Assembly: GCF_001638985.1 (NCBI RefSeq)
Contig: NW_017265142.1
Coordinates: 1,480,572 to 1,544,571 of the forward strand
Reading direction: 5' to 3'
DNA: 64,000 nt
Source of the DNA: Phycomyces blakesleeanus NRRL 1555(-)
Lineage: Eukaryota > Mucoromycota > Mucoromycetes > Mucorales > Phycomycetaceae
Part shown: positions 1-10,959 of the stretch, one piece after another
Numbering within the stretch: position 1 is the first letter of the stretch
How the letters are laid out: every line of letters begins with the position of its first letter
The notes under the pieces: generated by a model
What the model was told of the DNA's origin: nothing
What the model saw: only the letters and a program-made list of their open reading frames with translations
Database searches by the model: none
Translations under genes and position numbers: made by a program

Positions 1-742
1 GTCTATATAAACGCACAATACTAATAGCAATAGAACAGCATCTCTTTTCTGATTCTTTCACTTCTTCTAATAAAACAAAGTCTCACCGTACTCTCGTCTG
101 CACTTGTTTTATTTTATATCTTATTTTTACCTCATACATAACAGTAATAATAAAAGTAGAAATATATATATATATGAAAAACGTGACTATAAAGGGATGT
201 GATAATATAGATGATGACGAAAAAAAATTGAAGAGGAAAATGATTGGAGAAGAAGAGAGATGAATTAGGGTGGGTGAAGGTGGAGAACACACAACACCCA
301 TATCAAATCCATAAAATCTGATGATGGTTTGTCAAGTCTCAATCTGATATTTCTTTTCTGGCACTTGTAACTAAGTCGCAGAATCAATACCACTGGGAAT
401 TGTCAAGTTTATGAATAGTTTTAGATAAGAATAAAGATACTTTTTATTAAATATATTTCTTAACTATTTATATGAATTGATACTTAATTTCTGGCTAAAA
501 GAATAGCTACGTTAATATGTCTTAGATGCTAGTTATCCAGTAATATCTTCTATAAGTATATTCACCATCTTAAACATCTAAAACATATACAAAAGTCCAA
601 TCAGCAATGACAAGATTTTTTACCCTAAAATTCAACCTTTATTGGTTGCTTATGAATTCTGATTTTGATTGCCAATGTCAACTCTGATAGGTTAACTGCA
701 GTATCTCTTTATGAGCAGTACATCTTCTTGAGCATTAACCAC
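1..742. other. AT-rich DNA, no gene recognised
   Basis: No supported gene. A 72-codon minus-strand frame lies here but is low complexity and matches nothing I know. The last part (about 690-742) leads into the dispersed repeat described next. Confidence 0.5.
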
Positions 743-1290
743 AGTATAATGACTCTTCTATTATTTAAATATAATATAATAGCTACTGCAGATAATGTGC
801 AGTATTAGTCTAGAAAACTATATAAGACAATTCAATTCATATCAATAAAGAGTATATTTCATTCTTTCTTTGATTTTATGTGTATTTCTTGATACCCAGT
901 AGGTTTGACCTTTTGACTTTGTTATAGTAGAAGGAAGACCAACTTAGATTGGGAATGACAAATTGTTGTTTTCGATCTAGATTGTTCTTCCAATGCTATA
1001 ACACAGCCAAAATTGGTCAAACCCACTGGGAATTGTAAACGAAGATAAAAGATAAATAACTTTGATTGAATGAAATAATGCCCTCTTTTATATCTTTTCA
1101 CAATCTACTCAGCTATTATAAGTGTCTGTTTTGGTTTCTATTCTACTTTTGGTAAGCTATGTGCTTTCTAATTCTTTTGTAAGCAAAAGAAAATCACTTT
1201 GGTCATTGTTCTCAAAAGAGAATTCTGTGCAATCGTCATCCTGATTGGTTGACAAGAATTTAGGCATGATAAAATAGCAATTACATAGAA
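743..1290 (+). repeat. Dispersed repeat, copy 1 (segments a and b)
   Basis: About 743-848 (segment a, with GCAGTATTAGTC and ATATAAGACAATTC) recurs in the same orientation at about 44452-44572. About 890-1290 (segment b) recurs inverted at about 44080-44395; the shared core includes TGGTCATTGTTCTCAAAAGA. Within segment b, about 894-928 and 980-1024 form imperfect inverted arms (CCCAGTAGGTTTGACC against GGTCAAACCCACTGGG). No coding capacity. The family is not recognised; it could be a non-autonomous element or LTR debris. Confidence 0.6.
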
Positions 1291-1494
1291 TTCTTTTTTG
1301 TTGTACTTAATTTCTGTAATACAAGTTCTAGTGACTTGTTATTACAAAAGAAGCAGGAATTAGAGTGATTGTTTATCAGTTTATAATTTTAAAAATTTGT
1401 AATCAATTCATAATAATTTGTAATATCACTAGACACTACTTAAGTATAGTCAAAAATGATTAATAATTTCAAAAATTATATAAGATTACTTAAA

Positions 1495-1610
1495 TCAAAG
1501 CAACAAAAATCATCTTTTATCCCCTCTCTTATTTGCTATACTTCTGTATTATTAAAACTTAACCAATTTGGCTACATTTACAGTAAATTAGAAGATAGTG
1601 TTGTATCTAA
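1495..1610 (+). repeat. Dispersed repeat segment c, copy 1
   Basis: About 115 bp matches 43945-44050 in the same orientation with scattered mismatches; the shared core includes AACCAATTTGGCTAC. It is one of three segments shared between the left edge and the 44-kb region, so a composite locus was duplicated and rearranged. The 135-codon frame spanning it is probably not a gene. Confidence 0.55.
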
Positions 1611-1693
1611 CATAATTGTAGATTCAAATACGGTACACAGGCAGCAAGATAAAGATATATTGAAGAAGCAACCAGTATCTATTTCTCATACTA

Positions 1694-2007
1694 CAGTCAA
1701 AGCTCGATATAGTGATATAAATGGTGGACAGAAATTTTATCACTATCACTATATTGAGCATGTTTTTTTCTTACTCCACATATTATTTAGTGATATTTCT
1801 AATGTCACTGTAAGTGACTACTGTTTTCTAATAGGATTCATAGTATTTTGTCTAAGAAACTAGACTTGCTTTAAAATGCTAAATAAAATATATACTACAT
1901 TTTCTTTATACTACAGAAATAAACTCAGAGCTCGATATAGTAATACTGGTGGATTCAAATTTTATCACTATCACTATATTGAATATCACTATATTGAGCT
2001 TTGACTG
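1694..2007. mobile_element. Palindromic MITE with TA target duplication
   Basis: Terminal inverted repeats read CAGTCAAAGCTCGATATAGT on the left and the complement of CAGTCAAAGCTCAATATAGT on the right. They are flanked by TA at 1692-1693 and 2008-2009. The interior repeats the TATCACTATCACTATATTGA motif. At 314 bp with no coding capacity this fits a Tc1/mariner/pogo-type MITE. A related end (complement of CAGTCAACACTCGAT) lies at about 43897-43913. Confidence 0.65.
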
Positions 2008-2011
2008 TATA

Positions 2012-2570
2012 ATAAGATTAATTTTATTTTTTATATAAAGCAAAAATGTATAATTTTGAGATATATTATAAACAGGTCATTTTTCCATTTCTAATACGCT
2101 TTCCGCTCTTTATGTAGGCTTGCATTATTAAGCTCTGATCTTGTCTCTACAAAATCTTTGAGATTGTAAAACCATCAGAAGCTTTCTGAAGACCAAACAT
2201 TTTCTTTGCCCATTCAGCCAATTGAGAGTTATTTATAGATGGCTTTTTTTCATATCACAAATCTCAAGAAGATTTGCAATATTAAGCAAAACATTTTTTT
2301 TGCTTGTATTTATTGTTTAGTTCTAGATTTGATGGATTTCATTAAAATAGTAAAAATTGGAAAACGATATTAGATAAGCATTATATAATAAGCTACAAGC
2401 ATATCATGAAGCTGTTATTATTTAAGTAAATAAGAATTTGAAACAATAATTGATTATGAGACAGAGGGGTAGAAAACAGCAATGCAGCCAAAGGTTATAT
2501 TTAGCTAGAATAAATTTAAACAGAGAATTAAAACTTATTGAATCATTACTTGATATATTTTTCTCTATTA
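2012..2570. other. AT-rich spacer left of CACTA-I
   Basis: No gene or clear repeat seen. The final bases TTA (2568-2570) abut the CACTA-I end. Confidence 0.5.
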
Positions 2571-2589
2571 CACTACAGGAAAAACCCAT

Positions 2590-2890
2590 GGTAATTTATG
2601 TCAAAAAATGTCGACATAAATTATTATAAATCCATGTTTTTTTTTGCAAAATTCATGTCACCATTTTTCGACATGGAATCAATGTCACAATTGAAAAAGA
2701 CATAAAACAACATAGAATTGATATCGACATACAAACATAAAAAACCATAAATTCATGTCTTTTTTTTGCAAATTCCATGTTACCATTTTTCAACATAGAA
2801 TTAATGTCACCATTGAAAAGACATAAAACAACATAGAATTGATGTCGACATAGAAACATAAAAAACCATAAATCCATGTCTTTTTTAGCC
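2590..2890. repeat. CACTA-I left subterminal repeats with tandem duplication
   Basis: Two units of about 120 bp (about 2633-2757 and 2757-2882) repeat in tandem. Each has CATGTC, a T-run, TGCAAA, a CACCATTT- or TACCATTT-type block, AAGACATAAAACAACATAGA and CATAAAAAACCATAAAT. Inverted ATGTCGACATAAATT-type motifs occur throughout. In CACTA elements such arrays bind the TnpA-type protein; that role is known for the superfamily and only inferred here. Confidence 0.7.
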
Positions 2891-3069
2891 AATTTAACAT
2901 CAAATTGATGTTGTCAAAAAATAAATTTTATATTGTAAATATATATTTTTTATAAAAAAATATAGCTATTTATAAACTACTACTATTCTCTTCAGTGTCC
3001 TTGCCCAAACGAGCAAACATAATAATATTATTGTTAGTCATTTGTTGGTATGTACATAAAATGTTTTGT

Positions 3070-3675
3070 TTACTTATTTCTTCTTCTATTGCGCGACATA
3101 TTTGACCACTTGGGCTGAACCAGAAACTCCACAACCCAAAGACCACAAGAAAGGTTAAGAACCTCCAATTCTCTAGCTTCTTTCACCAATTTTTGCAGGG
3201 TTGACATTACCAGATGCATACGATCTTCTCCATCCAGGTCCTTCCACTCCTTCTCACTGTTGGCCTTGCCATTGGAGTCATCTTTCAAAGCAAAAAATTG
3301 GTATGCTTTCAAAGAGTTTTTCTTCAAAATATACAACAGTTTGCTGGCTCTATCCTCATCGATTTCTACCACATTGTTCATAATAAAATCCCTGATATCG
3401 GACTTCTTCTCTTTCTCAGAACTATTTTTTTGAGGTGGTATCAAGTCTTGACCACCATTTGCTACATGGCTGTTGATTTCTACTGCTGGATGTGATATCG
3501 TTTCTGTCAATATACATATCATTGTATGTAACTATTTGTACTCTCGTTGGTTTTTACATTTGATTTCTTTCACTGCCTCTTTCATTCTGGCAAAGTGCTC
3601 TTCTTTGAATTTTTTGAACCATATGGGTTCATTATTTGTATCTTCAACAACGGTAGCATTTCTTTTAGGAGGCAT
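3070..3675 (-). pseudogene. CACTA-I accessory (TnpA-like) gene, function unknown
   Basis: I place the start at 3675, where a minus-strand frame begins MPPKRNATVVED and runs about 48 codons to a stop near 3530. An intron or break follows, then a frame to 3070 with a charged, probably helical C-terminal part (EKEWKDLDGEDRMHLVMSTL) and an Arg/Asn-rich end. The gene is divergent from the tnp2 gene, the same layout as the accessory gene beside tnp2-C at 19635-20199. I recognise no domain. A DNA-binding TnpA-like role is inferred from position only. It may be a spliced intact gene or a decayed one. Confidence 0.45.
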
Positions 3676-4149
3676 TTTATGTGAATTATAAAAGAATAGG
3701 TGAAGAGATCAATAAAATGTATATAAGAAACATATATTTATATAGAGCTGTTGTCTAGAAAAAAAATAAATGAGTAGATAAAATGTAGTTCAAATTGCAA
3801 AAAAAATTAAAATACTCCCAAGTGATATTAAAAGTAGATAGAGAATTGTTCTTAAAAAATATCAGTCAACCATAGATTCATTCCTTTTATTCTTTTTTTT
3901 TACTAAAAGCTTACCATAATTGTCCAATTTTACCCTATATACCAAGTAAAAGTAACTGAAAGAAACAGAAAGAAACACACCAAGATATATGAAATATAAA
4001 ATATGCAAGCTCTTCAAGAAAGAATCAGACAAGAGAGAGATTGAAATCAAGTCAATTCTTTTTCTTCAGTATTACCTCTAAAGCGTACTAGAGCAGAAAC
4101 AATATCTGGTGATGAACAGACTTACATATGTTCCAATCAATCAAATAAT

Positions 4150-5262
4150 GTGGACAATCTTTCAGTTGAGAATGATTGCAATCCTGCAGATTTTGAAGAA
4201 GGGGAGAAATCACCTGCTATAAATGCAGAAAGCAATCATATGGATACAGAAAATTCAAATGTATCATCCAACAATGTCGAAACTCGTGAAGAGAGTGTAA
4301 AAGAAAGGGACGATTCTTTATCCTTGTTTAGCCACTTGGGAGCCTTTAAAAACACCATTGAAAGTCTGTTATCTTTTGAGTCTGTTACCAATGACAAATT
4401 GTTTGGAATGTTAAATGATACAGAACAATTAAGTATCGAGCTCAAAAGCATTCTTCAAGCTAACAATGCTTCAAAAAAGTTTATTGAGATGACTTTCTCT
4501 TAGTTCAATAAATATTTGACAAAAATTGATAGAGAAGATAATTATTGTTATTTATTTGTGTAATCTGAAGGCTTTCATTTTCTTAATTATTGTAATAAAA
4601 TAGATTATAAGCTTATATCACATTACAAGTGCGATAAGATAATAAGTGATACTTTGAACAAAAACAATACCACAAAATATGATATGGGTATAAACGGATG
4701 CAAAATGTACTATTCTGGTGATGCTAGCATTGCATGTTGTTTTTGTAATGAAGAAAGGTACGAAGGCATTCTCTCAAGAAAAACAATCTATCAATTGTTA
4801 ATTGGCAGACAGTTAGCTGATTTCCTTGCAAACAGTGCCAATTTTTCTAAACTTGTGAAGTACAAAAAAACTATTATTGAGAATTCCTTGTCAGTCAAAG
4901 AGCCAGTATATAAAAATATTTTCAATGGAAGCATTTTTTGTGGAGTTAGAGGAATGAAAGAGCTCAGCCTTGCCCTGAATATTGACGGGTTTAACTCATT
5001 CAAAAGAGGTGAAATATCTATGACAATCATTATAGCCACAATCCTAGACCTTCCACCAACAGAAAGGTATAAGCAAGAAAACATCTTCATTATTTCAATT
5101 ATCCCTGGACCAAAAAAACCAAAAAGTTTATTCAGTTATCTATACCTAGTCACTGAAAAAACCGCCCTGATTAACAATGTGGCCAGGTTGGTAAACACAT
5201 GTGTAGAAATAGTGATTTTTTTCAACTCAGTGTGTTTTTTGAAGTTCAGGTCAAAGATGTAG
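4150..5262 (+). pseudogene. tnp2-I transposase, 5' half (interrupted)
   Basis: The first visible exon (about 4090-4503) is acidic and Ser/Asn-rich. After a short gap a frame at about 4590-5180 carries hallmarks of the tnp2 transposase family (Pfam Transposase_21): YDMGINGCKMY followed by a CxxC pair (CCFCNE), then LALNIDGFNSFK, then a proline turn and IIPGPKKPKSLFSYL. The match stops near 5180, just after the GPKKPK motif. The same protein resumes near 12480, so element A and flanking DNA split the gene. The true start was not found; the upstream frame extends to at least PLKRTRAETISG. In-frame stops lie near 4501 and 4559 unless introns remove them. Confidence 0.75.
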
Positions 5263-5600
5263 TTTTAGTTGGTTTCATTGGCTAACAGAATTTTAGAATA
5301 TCAGTCTGGTACGGAAGGCTAAATTCACATACAGAGAACTATCATAATTCTCATTCTACCACCCCTTTTTTTTTATTCCTACTATTTTCTGGATTTACTC
5401 TCGCAATAATCTATTTATAAACTCATAGTAGAAAAATATATGCCTCTTACACACAACAGACATTCTTGAAAACGTTTGAATAAAGACTATGAATTGATAA
5501 TATCATAATTGTCATGTCTCTTTCTATATTTAATAATATAGAAAAGAACTTGTTAGAAGAATTCAATTAAACAACCATAAAATATAATGCTTTTTTTTTA
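5180..5600. other. Left flank of the block inserted in tnp2-I
   Basis: Sequence between the break in tnp2-I and the part homologous to element B. No gene seen. The terminal repeat of element A should lie here, but I could not find a convincing inverted repeat or target duplication. Confidence 0.4.
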
Positions 5601-5601
5601 C

Positions 5602-5608
5602 TATAAAG
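5602..5608 (+). promoter_or_regulatory. TATA box of tnp2-A
   Basis: TATAAAG lies 77 bp before the ATG at 5685. Element B has the same TATAAAG about 70 bp before its tnp2 start, within similar flanking sequence (AATAAAGTA, CTTGTTCC). Confidence 0.5.
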
Positions 5609-5684
5609 TTGGTGTAAATAAAGTATATTTTACGCTTGTTCCTCTTTTTATTCTCAATAAATCACATCAAACAAAACACATAAA

Positions 5685-8600
5685 ATGTCTTCTATCTCCC
5701 ACTGCTGTAATGTTGTCTGCCGTTGTGCTCAATGTAGCAGAAATTCACAGGGATACTCATTGGTGACAAGCAGAACTGCTGAGCGCCATATTAGAAAAGA
5801 TGAGCTTGAGAGAATCGAGAGACTGGATACGGCTGAAAGATTGGCAAATAGTATGCTATATTCAGGGTTTATTTCTCAATTACTGAGTAATAACTTCTTA
5901 ATTTTTTTAATTTCAATGAAACACAGCTGTGCAAGAAGAACAAATGATGGACGTTGATACCCAATGTAAGAAAAGAAAAGAAAAGAAAATATTTGAAAAC
6001 CAGTAGAGACAATAAGCTAAACTAATCTATATTTGTATATATCCTGACCTGTTAATCTGAATCCATCGAAAAAATAGACGATCAGGCCAACTCACCTGAT
6101 TCGAATGCCACCACGATGGCTGACAATGTCTCGGTAGATGATGAGATCAGCGAGGTCAATGGCAATGACTCTGACTGTTGTGGTGGTTGAAGTTGAAGAA
6201 GTTTTTAAGAGGAAGAATTGAAGATTTGAGATTAGGAACGAAGATTCGTTAGAACTTGTGTAGGTTTTGTTTATTGAGAAAGGATTTTATATCAAAGTTT
6301 GACCAGGTTCCTACACTGAACTACTACTGCTATTTATATTGTTTTGGATTGGGAAAATTATATGACTGGGGTCAGGTAATCGATCCTATCTGAGCCTTAA
6401 TCAGAGCAACGTGATCTTGGGATAATTAATGTATGATTAATTATATAAATGTGTGTAGTCCCAATGAAGTATTAATATCAAAAGTAAATATGTTTATGAG
6501 TTATAATTATGCTTATAATAATCCACTGATGTATCTCATATTATGGTGATATTATCATATGAAATATAATTACTATCATGCATGCTAAACCTGTGTGTTA
6601 AATAATAAAGTAATTGGTAGACACCTTTGACTGGAATAGCTGAGGCCTTATATTATTTCCTTCAGACTTATTCTCAATTACAGCAGTAGTCAATACTCAT
6701 TTACAACACTGTCATTGAAAGAGACATGAACTCTGACTCTGGCAGTGGTAAAGAAGAAGGTGTTGAGACAGACGTTGAAGAGTTTGTTAATGAAGGTCAG
6801 TCATAAATGATTTTGTTTTCTTAAAAACAGACCTAAAGAAAATTTGTTCTAATTTATTTTTGTTAATTTTAAATAGACCCATTTGATGCTCCTAACATGC
6901 CTGAAAACCCTGTCTATTGGTTCATTGCTACCTTTGCCATTCTTTTTATCTTGCATTATGTTGTTAACAAAGGTGCCGCCGTATTGATTGAATTTATCAA
7001 TCAGTTACTCAAGATCTACGGCAAAGATTTCCAATTACCAACAAGTCTTATTGGCCTGCAAAGAATGACTGGTTTTTCCAATTATGCCAATGGTATCAAG
7101 AAGTCTGTTGTATGTGAAGACTGCCACAAGGTTTATGAACAAAATGTGTCTCTCCCTACTCATTGATACTTCAAAAAGCATGGTTCTCGATCAGCATGCA
7201 ATTGTGAATTGATGAAGGTTTCATCTTCTGGTGCCATGGTAGCCAAGCAATCATACGTCTACAACTCTATCCAGAGATCATTACAAGTTTTCTTTCTTCA
7301 TTCTGGGTTCGAGCAAAAAATCAGACAATGGAACAAAGAGCTTAAGGTCGTAGATACACTATGCGACGTCTATGATGGTGCTATGTGGAAGGAGCTAAAG
7401 GACCAAAGTGACATATTGTTTGTGGATGAACCTCGTTCATTGATGCTAACAATGAACATCGACTGGTTCCAGCCATTTGATGGCATTACATATTCAACTG
7501 GAGCTATCTACCTTGCAATAAATAACTTGCCTCATGAGAAAAGATTTAAGCCTGAAAATGTCATCCTTGTTGGTTTGATGCCTGGTCCTAAGGAGCCAAA
7601 GACCGAAGAGATCAACCACTATTTAAAGCCAATAGTTGATGAATTGCTGCAGTTGTTTACGGGGATAACCATCCTGACCTTTGAGTGCCCAGCCGGTGTT
7701 AATGTACGTGCCGTGTTACATATGGTTGCCTGTGACATCCCTGCCACCAGGAAGACCAGTGGATTCACTGCCCACAACAGTACTTGTGCATGCCCCAGAT
7801 GTGTGAGGCAGTTTACCAGGTTACCAAGCACCAATCAGGTCGACTTCAGTGGGTTCGACTATTCGATGTGGAAAATCTGTAGTGGTCTGGAAAACAGGTT
7901 GCATGCTGAGGAGTGGAAGAGTGCCAGTACGTCCTCAGAAAGGCATCAGTTGGAAATCGAAAATGGTGTTCGATGGTCGCAGCTGCATTGCCTTGGATAC
8001 TTTGATCTAGTACGTGGAACGATCATCAATCCCATGCATAATTTATTCCTGGGGACACCAAAGAGAATGATGGAGTGGTGGATAAAAGAAGGACTGATAG
8101 ACGATAGAAAGCTAGCTACGATGCAAACAATGGCAGAGACAATGGTGGTGCCAATGGATTACGTGGTGTTGAAATTGAAGATCGGAAAGGGCTTTCCATA
8201 CATGAAAGCTGATGAATGGAAGTCCTGGGTGCTAGTGTATTTGCCTATCTTGTTGAAGGCCATCCTGCCAATTAAAATGTTCAGAAATTGGATCAGTTTT
8301 GTTGATGCCTGCCACCAATTAGTAAAGCATCACGTTCTCTGACATTGACAACGGCCATAAATTTCTTCAAGAATTCTGTACTGAGTGCCAGCATATTTAC
8401 ACTCCAACTATTCTCATCTGTAACATGCATTTACATCTCCATCTTCACAAGACCATCCGTGATTTTGGACCAGTATATGAATATTGGCTCTTTGGGTTTG
8501 AGCGATATAATGGTCTGCTAAAGAACGTGAATACGAACAGAAAAGATTCCTTTGAGGTTACATACATGAATAATTTCGTCCAAGATACATTCAAAGGTGA

Positions 8601-9381
8601 TTTCGCTCATGCTGCTCTCACATGCCCAAGCCAAGTACCATTTCTTCCACTTCTTGCCAAGCTTACTGCCACAGCTCAACCCTCCACTTCAAAAAATACA
8701 ATAACTTTTCCCCAGCGCCTGTTCAGACTATCAGCCTTCATCCAAGCATACTCAAACCCTTCTCTTCCAGTCCTTGGCAATGAACCTCTTCCTCCATCTG
8801 CATTTCCTCTCCATATCAAACCCCCATCAGCAATGAGTGATATCAACTATCCTCATTTGCTTGATTACTATAAAGTCGCATACTGCATGCCAAATCTTGA
8901 AGGCTACCAGCATCCCTCCTCTCCATTCTCCTTTGTCGACAACCAAATCATAAAGTTAAAATCAATCAATTTGCTTGGTCAGGTTTACAAAGGCTGCAAA
9001 TATGCTTCTGGTCGTGGCTCATTTGTTCAATCTCTGTTCCTTGGAAGTCAAGGCAATAATCGGTTGGCATACACTGGCCAAATTCAGTATCTGTTCTTGC
9101 ACTCTTTCACTCCACCAGTAGATAACACAGAGCTCCAAACACGTGTCGTTTATCAAGATAAACACGTGTTTGCGTTTGTTAAGTGGTTCCAGATTGAGAA
9201 TGACCATTCAAGAGAGTTGAAAAGTGTTGACATCTGCAGTGCAGATTTTATTGCATGTGATTTTGAATGCATCTTGCCAGTATATCGAATATCATCAGTT
9301 GTTGCAACATGTGATTATAAAACCAGCACAAATAATAAGAAAATACTTGTCAACACTTTACCACACAAACAATACAATTAA
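5685..9381 (+). pseudogene. tnp2-A transposase, broken by a solo LTR and stops
   Basis: Exon 1 begins MSSISHCCNVVCRCAQC, a Cys/His cluster also seen at the start of tnp2-B. An acidic exon follows (DDEISEVNGNDSD, then EGVETDVEEF), cut by the LTR at 6176-6708. The core carries MPENPVYWFIATF, CEDCHKVYEQ, the tnp2 block IDWFQPFDGITY and VGLMPGPKEPKTEEINHYL, a CACPRC zinc pair, DPMHNLFLG-like NPMHNLFLGTPKRM, and near the end HLHLHLHKTIRDFGPVYEYW. That last motif is typical of CACTA transposases. An in-frame TGA is at 7164-7166 and a frameshift near 8330-8345. The stop is at 9379-9381. Identity of the family is firm; activity is excluded by the lesions. Confidence 0.85.
6176..6708 (-). mobile_element. 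Solo LTR, family alpha, in tnp2-A coding sequence
   Basis: On the minus strand this 533-bp copy starts TGTTGTAAATGAGTATTG and ends in CACAACA form. Flanking pentamers are CTGAC (6171-6175) and CTGTC (6709-6713), a target duplication with one mismatch. Coding sequence for the acidic segment of tnp2-A continues on both sides. No internal retrotransposon genes, so it is a solo LTR. Related copies are at 16354-16518 plus 41456-41819, 44922-45551 and 50687-51317. Confidence 0.8.
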
Positions 9382-9520
9382 TATTTAATACATTTCTTTT
9401 TTAATAAAAAATTTCAATACATAAGCTAATGTAGTCTTATTATATATGTTGCGAACAATACATATGTGTTAAGAAATTTTGAGAGTAAAAGAAAAAAAAA
9501 CGACAAAAAATGAGTTTTAT

Positions 9521-10649
9521 TTATGACCCATATTTAAGAGCCCATTGAGGTAGAGCAGGATCTAAATCAATTGGGACTGTTGATTCCACTGTTCTACCAT
9601 AAACTCTCTTAAGCAGTTGGTGGGAATTTGCACCCAATTGCTTAATAACAAATGAGTCAACCTTCATAATGAATTTGTTAAGCTAAGTAATAAACATATA
9701 TTAACATTCAGCCTGGCATCATTCAAAAAAAAAAACTGTTAGGTTTTATCTCGTCACTTCTCCAACTTGGGTGAGCAACACAAATCTCATTTCTTGGCTG
9801 AGAGGAAGACATATCATCGTCTGATTGGCCTTCAGACATGACCAACTTTTGGATCAGTCCAGAGCAGTTTCGACCCATCTTGAGATCAATGTCAGCCTTG
9901 TAAGCATCATAAGCAAGGCGATGGTGAGTGTAGTTCTAAAGGAAAAAGACAATACAATTAATATTCTAATTGTTATTATTTAGCATAAATTGAAAATATA
10001 GTTTACATCAGTTTCACGGCCAGATCTTCTTGAATTAGTATTCAAGGCTCGTCTTGTTTCCGGAAGTTCCCTATGCTGGTGACGTCTACTACAGAAGTTT
10101 GTATATATACACTTACAAAGGTCGCGTGTCCTCATATCAGTGCCAGCAAACTTCTTTTCCAAGTAATACAAGAGTTGTTTGACTAACTCTCTATTTGGAG
10201 AGTGATCAAAACGAACATCAACTGCCCACTTTGGTTTTATGGCGTTTGCTTGGATTTCTGCCTAGTCTCTTGATTTTAGCTTTGGGTTCCACATATAACC
10301 ATGAATGTATCCCTATTATATTTTAATTAGCAACAAGATTGGCAAGTGTCTTTTGTATCTTTATACTTACAAATACAGCGTTAGTATCACTTGATTTGGT
10401 GATAGGAAGGGCAGCAGAAGTGGATGCAACACTAGTGGGCACATGCGCAGATGCTGGGAGGGCAGACAAGACATCAATGCTATTAATGGCGGTTGCGTTA
10501 CCGGTGATCACTACACCGATTCTTGTATCCATCAATGTGATCTTATCCTTCATGGCCTTCATCTCTTCTTTCATCGCATTCAAAGCTTGTAGCAACTGGA
10601 CATCAGTGCTAGCAAGAGAAGGAGCGAGTCTGCAGTTGGGGGTAGGCAT
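9521..10649 (-). pseudogene. Element A partner protein (family seen also in B)
   Basis: Four exons can be laid against the intact partner gene of element B. Exon 1 (from 10649) starts MPTPNCRLAPSLAS and holds a short helical stretch (NAMKEEMKAMKDKITLMDTR). Exon 2 carries the conserved core: WNPKLK, AEIQAN, KPKW, HSPNRELVKQLLYYLEKKF, then CIYTNFCSRR. Exon 3 has Gly-Leu-Ile and PSWRSDE motifs. Exon 4 ends LPQWALKYGS with TAA at 9521-9523. One in-frame TAG follows KSRD in exon 2, where B has leucine. Function unknown. Conservation and position suggest an element-encoded DNA-binding or transposition partner. Confidence 0.65.
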
Positions 10650-10830
10650 TATCTGTAATACATTATAATATTTTCAATTGTTAATATTAGTTCTTTTTCT
10701 TTTTTATTCTCTTTTGTAAGAAACAATCCATCTATTTTGTTATGTAAATTACAATAAATTCGCAACGTAGATTTGTTGAGATGATATAATCAAGAGTGAG
10801 TGACATTGAATTGCAAGTAGAAATATTAAG

Positions 10831-10838
10831 TATTTATA
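10831..10838 (-). promoter_or_regulatory. TATA box of element A partner gene
   Basis: TATAAATA on the minus strand, about 180 bp before the start codon. The B copy has TATAAATA at 33814-33821, followed in both by TACTCACTCTTG-like sequence, so the promoter is conserved. Confidence 0.5.
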
Positions 10839-10959
10839 GGCGGTAGTGATGCTTCAGGAACACTTCAAAGACAACTTCTTGAAACACTGAGATGCAAATC
10901 GGCCTTGATACATTTTTTGGCCTCAATTGATCACCTCTTTTCAGTTTTTTTTTGCTATC

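Noticed and set aside
83..301. 72-codon minus-strand frame
   Set aside because: Low-complexity Ser/Phe/Ile-rich sequence with no family features.
2653..2892. 79-codon minus-strand frame
   Set aside because: It is a translation of the tandem subterminal repeats of CACTA-I.
10339..10668. Plus-strand frame opposite the element A partner gene
   Set aside because: The minus strand carries the exon conserved with element B; this is its antisense shadow.
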